From: an uncultured Planctomycetaceae bacterium
GTDB taxonomy: Bacteria; Planctomycetota; Planctomycetia; Pirellulales; Lacipirellulaceae
DNA: 5,789 nucleotides
NCBI GenBank assembly: GCA_937860165.1
Contig: CALMBE010000151.1
Coordinates: forward strand, 1-5,789
Reading direction: 5' to 3'
Part shown: positions 1 to 5,243 of the stretch, piece after piece
Position numbering within the stretch: the stretch's first letter is position 1
How the letters are laid out: each line of letters starts with the position of its first letter
Made by a program: the position numbers and the translations under genes
Notes under the pieces: model-generated
Told to the model about the DNA's origin: nothing
Databases searched by the model: none
What the model saw: only the letters and a program-made list of their open reading frames with translations

Positions 1-32
1 CGGAGTACCGCCGTGGCCATGGCACCCGCCAT
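1..32. repeat. Possible half of a palindromic repeat cut by the window edge
   Basis: On the minus strand this reads GGGTGCCATGGCCACGG and then runs off the edge. CATGGCCACGG would need a CCGTGGCCATG partner outside the window to complete a hairpin; within the window only CGG at 1-3 and CCG at 11-13 can pair. The GGGTGCCATG-type palindrome is one I recall from planctomycete intergenic DNA. This is tentative. Confidence 0.25.
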
Positions 33-70
33 TGTGAAAAAGTCATTGGCCCTGTGAATCCCCCGTAGTC

Positions 71-85
71 GAGGCTTCCAGCCGC
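71..85. repeat. Third hairpin GAGGCT-TCC-AGCCGC
   Basis: A 6-base stem with one mismatch around a TCC loop, next to the paired hairpins and sharing their loop sequence. CCCCG at 61-65 can also pair with CGGGG at 145-149, so 61-149 can be drawn as one closed structure holding all three hairpins. Confidence 0.5.
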
Positions 86-88
86 AAT

Positions 89-143
89 AGAGTAACACGA
101 CTCTCCGAGTCGTGATTCACGAGTCGGAGACTCGTGCTACTCT
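89..143. repeat. Paired mirror-image hairpins, REP/BIME-like
   Basis: Two 26-base arms (89-114 and 118-143) are inverted copies separated by ATT, with three differences. Each arm also contains its own perfect 8-base hairpin: CACGACTC-TCC-GAGTCGTG at 96-114 and CACGAGTC-GGA-GACTCGTG at 118-136. Two of the three differences between arms are a C/G pair that swaps in step within each local hairpin, so each stays perfectly paired. AGAGTA (89-94) and TACTCT (138-143) close the outside. The layout resembles BIME arrays of REP elements. It lies 19 bases past the antitoxin stop codon and has no T-run. Confidence 0.85.
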
Positions 144-161
144 GCGGGGACTCAACCACCC

Positions 162-410
162 TTATTGCCCCGCACAAGAGGCGATGGACAAGATCTGATC
201 AAAGTAAGTACCCAAAGAGGATTCATTCAACTCAACAAAGTCTCCCGACTCCAGCTGATTTACACCGCGATCTATTTGTGCCCGCAGTGCAGCAGTTCTT
301 TTCAACAATTCGATTGCCGCCTCTAAAGCGGCATTTTCGTTGACAAAAACGCCCGTCTCGACTTGTAGTCTCAGAAAATGTGCATTCTCCGCGGAAACGT
401 GAAAATCCAT
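162..410 (-). CDS. Small ParD-like ribbon-helix-helix antitoxin, no toxin seen
   Basis: An 82-residue protein resembling the ParD/CC2985 group of type II antitoxins, which use a ribbon-helix-helix to bind their own promoter and a C-terminal tail to neutralise a toxin. Residues 2-6 (DFHVS) would be the DNA-binding strand and about 7-17 and 25-38 the two helices, the second being NENAALEAAIELLKRT. The stretch LRAQIDRGVNQLESGDFVEL (42-61) followed by a C-terminal YFDQI is typical of the toxin-binding tail in this group. The ATG has AGAGG (416-420) 5 bases upstream, and a strong promoter match lies at 456-485, so it is probably transcribed alone. No ParE/RelE-like reading frame follows in the remaining 161 bases, which are palindromes, and its upstream neighbour is the parvulin-like gene. 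The family call is from pattern recognition and is moderate; it might serve as a plain repressor. Confidence 0.6.
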   Translation of the reverse strand: MDFHVSAENAHFLRLQVETGVFVNENAALEAAIELLKRTAALRAQIDRGVNQLESGDFVELNESSLGTYFDQILSIASCAGQ

Positions 411-455
411 GGGGACCTCTCGGAATCAGGGCAATCAGAAAACCCAACACGTCCC

Positions 456-485
456 ATCATACCAACTTTCCTTGCTAGCTGTCAA
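456..485 (-). promoter_or_regulatory. Near-consensus sigma70 promoter for the antitoxin gene
   Basis: On the minus strand a perfect TTGACA (480-485) is followed after 18 bases by TATGAT (456-461, 5 of 6). TG lies at the extended -10 position (TGGTATGAT). The -35 box begins only four bases past the stop codon of the parvulin-like gene. Transcription would start near 449, giving a leader of about 38 bases before the ATG at 410. This is the strongest promoter match I see in the window. Confidence 0.65.
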
Positions 486-489
486 AATC

Positions 490-2454
490 CTACCGCGACT
501 GGCCGCTGGTGGGGCGAACCGCGGAATCCTCGCGGACTGTCGCTTGGCCAACGGGCGATTGCTCGGGTGGCGCTTGCGACGTGCCTGCCAGGAAATTGTC
601 GATCCGAGAATTCTCGCGGATCGAAGAGAATTTGTCACTCATCGCCAAACGAAGTTTCTTCTCGTAAATATCCTGCGACAATATCTCGCGGATCTCTGGA
701 TCGTTGAGCTCGACCCCGATCCGCTCAGTTCTTCCTTCGCAGCGGAGAATCACAAAGTTGTCCCCCACTTGGACAATCCCCGAAAGCTGATCCGCCTGCA
801 ATTGAAACGCCGCGTCTTCGAGTTGGGGCTGTCCACCGAAGCGCTGGATCGGGGGAACCTCGCCCCGTAGCGCTTTGCTAGAGGGTTCAATCGAGTACTC
901 CTCGGCCAAGTCTCCAAAGTAATCCACGAAGGGATTACGGCGGGCCTTTTCCCACACTTCTTGGGCCCGACGCATCGTGGGGAGCACGATCGCACGACAG
1001 CGCACTCTTTCCCCATAGTTGGCTTCGAATCCTTTTTGCAAGTCTTCGGCTGATACTTGAACTTGTGAGGCGGTTAGTTTTTTCAGCGCCGCAGAAGGCC
1101 AAACGGCATCGCTAAGGTATCCCTCACGGTCGAGTTTCTGCTCCTGCGTCACCATCTGAAACCATTTCTCCAGGTCGGCTTCGCCCTTTTCGTTCACGAC
1201 TCCTGCCAACTCGGCAGCGTGTCTCACTTCCGAATCCAGGTCGGCGTCGGCGACCGTCACATTGGCTTTTTGCAGGGATTGCTCCAACAGAATTTTCGAG
1301 ATCGTCGATTCCAGAACAGCTTCACCGTGCCGCGCGAGACACTCATCACCCAATTCCTTCATGGTGATCCGATCTCCGTTGATCATGGCCACTACGCCCG
1401 GCATGGTTTCCCGCAATTGGGGATTGTTGTACACATTCACGGGAGTCGCGGCGGCCTGCAGTTCGGTGAACAACTTATGCGACGCTTCACGGAGCTTTTC
1501 GTCGATTAGTTTCTCGACAATTTGTTGCTCGACTTCAGCCCGGTCCACCTGACGAGGCGCATTGCGGGAAATACACTTGAGAAGGACAAACTGTCCGGCA
1601 ACCGGCAAGACGGGCGAGATTTGCCCCGGCTGAAGACTAAAAGCTGCCTGTTCAATCGTCGGCTCACCCAAGTGGCGACGGATCGGCGGAATCAACCCAC
1701 CTACGCTTGCCGAATTGACATCGATCGAATTCTCGATGGCCAAACGCGGAAAAGCCTCGGGATCGGCAGTAAGCTGATCATGCAGCTTTTGGGCAAGCTC
1801 CAGTGTGCCAACGGCGATGAGCCGCGTGCTGACAGTCTCACCGAATTCGCGCTCCATGGCCTCATTAATTTCCGCAGGAGTGGGCTGAACCTCTTCAGCG
1901 GCTAGTTTTCTCAGTGCCAAAGTGGGCCACACGATGTCGCGGGCGTATTCTTGGGCCGAGATGTTCCGCTCGCGGGCCAACATTTCCAACCACTGCTCTC
2001 GGGCGAGGTGGAATCGCTTGGCCATGCGATCGATTTCCGCTCCAATTTCTTCATTGGTAACCGCTATCCCGCGCTTTTCGCAATGACGGAGTATCAAACG
2101 CTTGTTGACGAGGCTCTCGAGAACCTCTTCGCCATGCCGCTGTACACAGGCGTCGGCAAGCTGTGCCCGGCTGATTTCTTGGCCGTTGACGATTGCCATC
2201 ACATCTGGTGGGTTGACTGCGGTCGCTGATTGACCATCAGAAGTGCCTGTCGTGTTCGCTTCCGCACCCGAAGGCGAGCTGGTCGCAGCTTTGGCCGAGT
2301 GTGAATCTTCGGATTGGCGAAACTTCAGACACAACACCAAGATCACTGCCGCGGCTACGATCCAACCGATCTGGGTTCTCCATAACCAATTGGCAAATCG
2401 AGTCTGGATAGGTAGGGCCTCTGCTTCCTTGCGAAGCGTCTCCGAACGGGACAT
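490..2454 (-). CDS. Membrane-anchored SurA/PpiC-like protein with two tandem parvulin-like units
   Basis: A 654-residue protein that probably acts as an extracytoplasmic folding factor. Residues 1-27 are charged, with several basic residues; 28-45 (IGWIVAAAVILVLCLKF) form one membrane segment with no signal peptidase site that I can see; 50-82 are a Ser/Thr/Ala/Gly linker. Two homologous units follow, at about 84-297 and 353-575. Each has a SurA-N-like helical part (AIVNGQEISRAQLADACVQRHGEEVLES against AMINGDRITMKELGDECLARHGEAVLES, 17 of 35 identical over 87-121 and 356-390) and a parvulin-like part with PPIxRxxGxPxxExAAFxLQ. The histidines typical of active parvulins are absent: the first strand reads STRLIAV and RCRAIVL, and the last reads GQFVLLKC and DNFVILRC. 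The tail from 623 is Pro/Gln/Ser-rich and looks disordered. GGAG sits 8 bases before the ATG. Its function as a chaperone is inferred from fold similarity only. Confidence 0.85.
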   Translation of the reverse strand: MSRSETLRKEAEALPIQTRFANWLWRTQIGWIVAAAVILVLCLKFRQSEDSHSAKAATSSPSGAEANTTGTSDGQSATAVNPPDVMAIVNGQEISRAQLADACVQRHGEEVLESLVNKRLILRHCEKRGIAVTNEEIGAEIDRMAKRFHLAREQWLEMLARERNISAQEYARDIVWPTLALRKLAAEEVQPTPAEINEAMEREFGETVSTRLIAVGTLELAQKLHDQLTADPEAFPRLAIENSIDVNSASVGGLIPPIRRHLGEPTIEQAAFSLQPGQISPVLPVAGQFVLLKCISRNAPRQVDRAEVEQQIVEKLIDEKLREASHKLFTELQAAATPVNVYNNPQLRETMPGVVAMINGDRITMKELGDECLARHGEAVLESTISKILLEQSLQKANVTVADADLDSEVRHAAELAGVVNEKGEADLEKWFQMVTQEQKLDREGYLSDAVWPSAALKKLTASQVQVSAEDLQKGFEANYGERVRCRAIVLPTMRRAQEVWEKARRNPFVDYFGDLAEEYSIEPSSKALRGEVPPIQRFGGQPQLEDAAFQLQADQLSGIVQVGDNFVILRCEGRTERIGVELNDPEIREILSQDIYEKKLRLAMSDKFSSIRENSRIDNFLAGTSQAPPEQSPVGQATVREDSAVRPTSGQSR

Positions 2455-2462
2455 TGCGGTTT

Positions 2463-2466
2463 CTCC
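2463..2466 (-). promoter_or_regulatory. Ribosome binding site of the parvulin-like gene
   Basis: GGAG on the minus strand, 8 bases before the ATG at 2454. It supports this start over any other in the frame. Confidence 0.6.
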
Positions 2467-2532
2467 ATAAACCGGGTACTGAAAAATAGATCAAAGCGCG
2501 GGGCTGGCTTTGTTTACGGGTATGCGACCGGC

Positions 2533-2562
2533 AGTATAGGCCGACGCTTCCAATAGCGACAA
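2533..2562 (-). promoter_or_regulatory. Candidate sigma70-type promoter for the parvulin-like gene
   Basis: Read on the minus strand, TTGTCG (2557-2562, 4 of 6 to consensus) is followed after 18 bases by TATACT (2533-2538, 5 of 6). Transcription would begin near 2526, giving a leader of about 70 bases before the ATG at 2454. It would let the gene be expressed apart from the translation operon. It is a sequence match only; a second, AT-rich stretch closer to the gene has no matching -35 box. Confidence 0.4.
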
Positions 2563-2570
2563 GAGAAACT

Positions 2571-2591
2571 CACTCGAGCAATGTTCGAGTG
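2571..2591. repeat. Small perfect hairpin CACTCGA / TCGAGTG
   Basis: A perfect 7-base inverted repeat with a 7-base loop, starting 9 bases upstream of the candidate -35 box of the parvulin-like gene. It could be an operator, an mRNA hairpin after frr, or a repeat remnant. It has no T-run, so it does not look like a terminator. Confidence 0.5.
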
Positions 2592-2622
2592 CTAGCATCG
2601 ACCCGACGCCGGGGGCCATGCA

Positions 2623-2701
2623 GTAGGCAGGAACAAGGTACGCCGAAGTTCCGGCAAGTCCCGCCTGTGGTGCCGGAACTCGGGTACTCGTTCCGGCCTA
2701 C
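2623..2701. repeat. Long imperfect inverted repeat, REP-like, between frr and the next gene
   Basis: The left arm (2623-2655) begins GTAGGCAGGAAC and ends AGTTCCGGC; the right arm (2672-2701) begins GCCGGAACT and ends GTTCCGGCCTAC. The inner 9 bases pair perfectly and the outer ends pair with one mismatch; the middle has a few extra bases in the left arm, and 16 bases form the loop. The GTAGGCCGGAAC...GTTCCGGC style is one I recall as a dispersed element in planctomycete genomes. It starts about 49 bases past the frr stop codon and could stabilise the 3' end of the operon mRNA. It has no T-run of a classic terminator on its downstream side. Confidence 0.7.
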
Positions 2702-2749
2702 GACCTTGAAAAAATGATCGGGCCGCACGTGAGTACCGCAGCGGATACC

Positions 2750-3310
2750 TCAATTATCCGAGATCTCGGTTTCCTTGGCCTTGGCGAGATCGTTGGCCAT
2801 ATCTTCGTATTTTTTGGTGAGGTCTTGGATCTCCTTCTTGAGCGCTTCGCACTGATCCTCGGTGATGGTTTTTTCTTTTTCGCCATGGTCGGCATGTTTG
2901 TTGCCATCGCGGCGGACGTTGCGAATGGCTACCTTGACATCCTCGGACAGCTCTTTGGTGCGGGCAACCATCTTACGGCGGACCTCACCGGACAGGGCTG
3001 GGATATTGAGGCGAATGACTTTGCCATCGTTCTGAGGGGTGAGTCCCAAATCGCTGCCAATGATCCCTTTTTCGATGTCCTTGATCGTCGAGGGATCAAA
3101 GGGGCGAATCACCAGCTGGGCGGGCTCTGGAGCACTCACCGAGGCGATTTGCTTGATCGGCGTCAGCGAGCCGTACACGTCGACTCGCAAGGTATCCACC
3201 AGCCCCGGATTTGCTCGACCGGTACGAATACCCGTAAGGTCATCCTTGAGCTTGCTGATGGCCTTTTCCATGCGCTCTTCAGTATCAAGTAATATTTCGT
3301 CAGGATCCAT
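2750..3310 (-). CDS. frr: Ribosome recycling factor
   Basis: RRF works with EF-G to split the post-termination ribosome so that its subunits can be reused. The protein has 186 residues (E. coli 185). It opens with the family helix EILLDTEERMEKAISKLKDDL, then IRTGRANPGLVD at 28-39, VDVYGSLTPIKQIASVSAPEP at 43-63 (domain II hinge region), SDLGLTPQNDGKVIRLNIP at 86-104, RRKMV at 111-115, and the hallmark KVAIRNVRRDGNK at 126-138 containing the functionally important arginines. A charged helix completes domain I. The N-terminus fits the family at this ATG, yet no Shine-Dalgarno sequence lies in the 20 bases before it. That stretch reads CTCTAACCTCTCATCATCC and belongs to a short direct repeat. 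pyrH ends 76 bases upstream, giving the classical rpsB-tsf-pyrH-frr order. The function is secure; the translation signal is unusual. Confidence 0.96.
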   Translation of the reverse strand: MDPDEILLDTEERMEKAISKLKDDLTGIRTGRANPGLVDTLRVDVYGSLTPIKQIASVSAPEPAQLVIRPFDPSTIKDIEKGIIGSDLGLTPQNDGKVIRLNIPALSGEVRRKMVARTKELSEDVKVAIRNVRRDGNKHADHGEKEKTITEDQCEALKKEIQDLTKKYEDMANDLAKAKETEISDN

Positions 3311-3318
3311 GGATGATG

Positions 3319-3344
3319 AGAGGTTAGAGGCTAGTGGTTAGAGG
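3319..3344. repeat. Direct repeat GGTTAGAGG, 14-base period, in the frr leader
   Basis: The nonamer GGTTAGAGG occurs at 3322-3330 and again at 3336-3344, with CTAGT between them. It occupies the place where the frr Shine-Dalgarno sequence would be expected. I recall similar CTAACC/CTAGCC-type tracts between genes in planctomycete genomes, but I cannot verify that here. Confidence 0.7.
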
Positions 3345-3368
3345 TTCGTGCCCTCCGTGACTCCGTGG
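3345..3368. repeat. Three 8-base units of the CTCCGTGN type between pyrH and frr
   Basis: The plus strand reads as three consecutive octamers: TTCGTGCC (3345-3352), CTCCGTGA (3353-3360) and CTCCGTGG (3361-3368). The last two share seven bases and the first is a diverged copy. On the minus strand this is a CACGGAG-type repeat, a style of dispersed short repeat I remember from several bacterial phyla. It abuts the GGTTAGAGG repeat, so most of the 76-base pyrH-frr gap is repeat-derived. Confidence 0.7.
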
Positions 3369-3386
3369 TTTTCTTTACCAAAACTA

Positions 3387-4136
3387 TTATTCCAAGTGGG
3401 AGGTTACCGTCGTGCCGATTTTTTCTCCGCGGACGGCGCGTTCGATGTTTCCATCCTGTCGATAGTTGAAAACCAGAATTGGCAGGTTGTGTTCCATGCA
3501 TTGGGCAATTGCTGTAGGGTCCATGACGCGCAAGTTTTGCTCGCGCACCTGTTGGTAAGTGAGATGCCGGAACAAGACGGCATGGGGATTCTTCTCGGGG
3601 TCCTCGCTATAAACTCCCTCGACGCGGGTGGCTTTCATTAGGATGTCGGCATCGACCTCCAGGGCCTTCTGCGCCGCAGCCGTATCGGTAGTCACAAAGG
3701 GAGCCCCCGTGCCACCAGCGATGATCACAATCCGCCCCTTTTCCAAGTGCCGTTTGGCACGCCGTCGAATGAACGGTTCGGCCACGCCATCCATTTTTAC
3801 GGAAGTCATCAGCCGAGTCTGACACTTGAGCGATTCAAGGGCATCCTGCAAGGCCAAGCCGTTGATCACCGTGGCCAACATTCCCATATAGTGGGCGGTG
3901 GCTTCTTGGATGCTGGAATTTCCGGCAGTGAATTGCGCCCCGCGGAGGATGTTCCCCCCCCCGATCACGATTGCGATTTGCACCCCTTGTAGCATGGCGC
4001 GCTGGGTTTGAGCAGCGATGTGAACCACTTCTTCCATGCTGATGCCCCGCTCGCCGGGAGGAGCAAAACTTTCGCCAGAAAGCTTGAGTACAATCCGCCG
4101 ATACGGACTTCCGGATTGCGCCGCTGAATCGGACAT
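3387..4136 (-). CDS. pyrH: Uridylate kinase (UMP kinase)
   Basis: PyrH phosphorylates UMP to UDP with ATP, the committed step towards UTP and CTP; bacterial enzymes are cytoplasmic hexamers of the amino acid kinase fold. From the chosen ATG the protein has 249 residues (E. coli 241). Motifs in order: KLSGE at 18-22 (phosphate loop), GGGNILRG at 59-66, [18 protein letters not shown] at 84-101, [11 protein letters not shown] at 141-151 with the TTD of the active site, [13 protein letters not shown] at 168-180 (nucleotide binding), and MDPTAIAQC at 205-213. The frame stays open upstream to a TTG at 4220, but that would add 28 unconserved residues; the ATG at 4136 has GGTGA 7 bases upstream and puts [11 protein letters not shown] at the usual distance from the N-terminus. 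Two normally conserved UMP-side residues differ: E. coli Asp77 aligns with His82 and Asn140 with Ala145. The identification is not in doubt. Confidence 0.96.
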   Translation of the reverse strand: MSDSAAQSGSPYRRIVLKLSGESFAPPGERGISMEEVVHIAAQTQRAMLQGVQIAIVIGGGNILRGAQFTAGNSSIQEATAHYMGMLATVINGLALQDALESLKCQTRLMTSVKMDGVAEPFIRRRAKRHLEKGRIVIIAGGTGAPFVTTDTAAAQKALEVDADILMKATRVEGVYSEDPEKNPHAVLFRHLTYQQVREQNLRVMDPTAIAQCMEHNLPILVFNYRQDGNIERAVRGEKIGTTVTSHLE

Positions 4137-4143
4137 AGGGTGT

Positions 4144-4148
4144 TCACC
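4144..4148 (-). promoter_or_regulatory. Ribosome binding site deciding the pyrH start
   Basis: GGTGA on the minus strand, 7 bases before the ATG at 4136. It is a moderate Shine-Dalgarno match, but it favours this ATG over the in-frame TTG 84 bases upstream, which would add residues not seen in the PyrH family. Confidence 0.6.
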
Positions 4149-4265
4149 GCGATTCTGGATAAAGTTTTTGGGAAGGCCAAGCAAGCTGTCAGCGAGAAAT
4201 TCCAATCCCCCCGAACTCAACCTGCCCGCTGCGGACTTTTCGCACCACCTATTTATTCTCGCAGG

Positions 4266-5120
4266 TCAAGCAGCGTCGACAGAACTCGGCGAACTTCCTT
4301 GGCCAAGTTGCCACCGGATAAACCGCTTGATCTTCATGCCGCCTGCTTTCGCCACGTCGCCGACCGTGACACTTTCGTCTTTCACATAGGGCTGTTCTTC
4401 AAGCACATTCTCGGCGTAGAAATTCCGCATCCGACCTTCGATCATCTTGTCGATGATATTCTCGGGTTTGCCTTCTTGGCGGGCACGATCTTTTTGCAGT
4501 TCGCGTTCCTTGTTCACCAGTTCTGGATCGAGATCGCTCTTGGTAGCTGCAGCAGGGTTCATGGCCGCGATGTGCAGACTAATATCCTTGGCCAATTCGT
4601 CGCTCCCCCCTTCGACCTCGAGCAATACACCGATCTTGGCCATGTGGACGAACCCTCCACAGGGGGCCGAGAACTTTTCAAATCGGGCGATGCGAAACAC
4701 TTCGCGGATCTTGTTCTGGAGTTCGTCGCGTTGATCTTCCAAGGTCATGCCTGCCCGACTGGGCGACGGTTGGGACCACAATTGCTCGTCTTTTTGGATC
4801 GCCGGCCCGGTGGCAAGTTGCTTCGCCAAGTCATCAGCGAGTTGAACAAACTCTACATTCGCGGCGACCGGGGCCGATTCGCACTGGAGCTCCACGATGG
4901 CACCCATGCCCCCCGAAAGACTCGCGTAGACTCCGATACGACCCTCTTCGGTGGTGCGATCCTGGCGTTTACCCATGAACTTTTTGCCCGACTCGCGAAG
5001 TTTCCGTTTGGCGGCTTCCATATCGCCCCCCGACTCGGTCAGTGCGGCTTTGCATTCCATCATGGGTAGCTGCGTTTCATCGCGCAGCTTCTTTACCATT
5101 GCTGCGGAGATTTCTGGCAT
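4266..5120 (-). CDS. tsf: Translation elongation factor Ts (EF-Ts)
   Basis: EF-Ts is the cytoplasmic guanine nucleotide exchange factor that releases GDP from EF-Tu. The protein has 284 residues, close to the 283 of E. coli. Residues 1-45 form the UBA-like N-terminal domain with LRDETQLPMMECKAALTESG (the family MMxCKxAL signature). The core follows, with ELQCESAPVAA at 77-87, then HIAAMNP at 183-189, and the C-terminal GKPENIIDKMIEGRMRNFYAENVL and QPYVKDESVTVGD blocks, which match the family well. The odd point is the second signature: where E. coli has C-E-T-D-F-V-A, this protein has C-E-S-A-P-V-A, so the Asp and Phe that reach into EF-Tu near the magnesium site are replaced by Ala83 and Pro84. 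The ATG is preceded by AGGAG (5130-5134) with 9 bases of spacing, which supports this start. It lies between rpsB and pyrH. Confidence 0.97.
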   Translation of the reverse strand: MPEISAAMVKKLRDETQLPMMECKAALTESGGDMEAAKRKLRESGKKFMGKRQDRTTEEGRIGVYASLSGGMGAIVELQCESAPVAANVEFVQLADDLAKQLATGPAIQKDEQLWSQPSPSRAGMTLEDQRDELQNKIREVFRIARFEKFSAPCGGFVHMAKIGVLLEVEGGSDELAKDISLHIAAMNPAAATKSDLDPELVNKERELQKDRARQEGKPENIIDKMIEGRMRNFYAENVLEEQPYVKDESVTVGDVAKAGGMKIKRFIRWQLGQGSSPSSVDAA

Positions 5121-5243
5121 GGTAGGGCGCTCCTAATTATTGGCACTTGAATCTGAGAATGAACCTGGATGGAAGCGGCGAACTCCCCTGATAGACACTA
5201 GCCAGGCAGGGCCGCGCTCGACTCCCTGGTACAACGGATTTAT

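Larger units (their letters stand above)
2455..2749. other. Intergenic region between frr and the parvulin-like gene
   Basis: This 295-base gap carries no credible gene. It holds the long inverted repeat at 2623-2701, the small hairpin at 2571-2591, the candidate promoter at 2533-2562 and the ribosome binding site at 2463-2466. I see no clear terminator after frr, although TTTTTT occurs on the minus strand at about 2709-2714 without a convincing stem before it. Confidence 0.7.

Noticed and set aside
1..57. Possible C-terminal end of a plus-strand gene (frame 1, ending KKSLAL with TGA at 55-57)
   Set aside because: Eighteen residues without recognisable content; a repeat-type palindrome covers the same bases, and a chance open stretch of this length is common.
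89..143. Part of a CRISPR array or an insertion-sequence end
   Set aside because: The copies are inverted rather than regularly spaced direct repeats, there are no spacers, and no transposase or target duplication is visible.
409..870. A 153-residue plus-strand open frame opposite the end of the parvulin-like gene and the promoter region
   Set aside because: It has no domain that I recognise and crosses the stop codon and promoter of well-supported minus-strand features.
2705..2749. Rho-independent terminator after frr
   Set aside because: There is a run of six T on the minus strand, but the GC-rich stretch before it forms only a stem of 3 or 4 pairs, so I do not call it.
2714..3292. A 192-residue plus-strand open frame opposite frr
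   Set aside because: It mirrors a complete ribosome recycling factor gene and shows no family motif.
4137..4220. Upstream TTG start for pyrH adding 28 residues
   Set aside because: The added residues are not seen in the family, and the ATG at 4136 has a ribosome binding site at a good distance.
4140..5069. A 309-residue plus-strand open frame opposite tsf
   Set aside because: It lies antisense to a clear EF-Ts gene, has no recognisable family motifs, and arises from the codon bias of the true gene.
5150..5235. Terminator or attenuator between rpsB and tsf
   Set aside because: CAGGG/CCCTG pairs can be drawn, but the stems are about 5 bases with long loops and no T-run follows.
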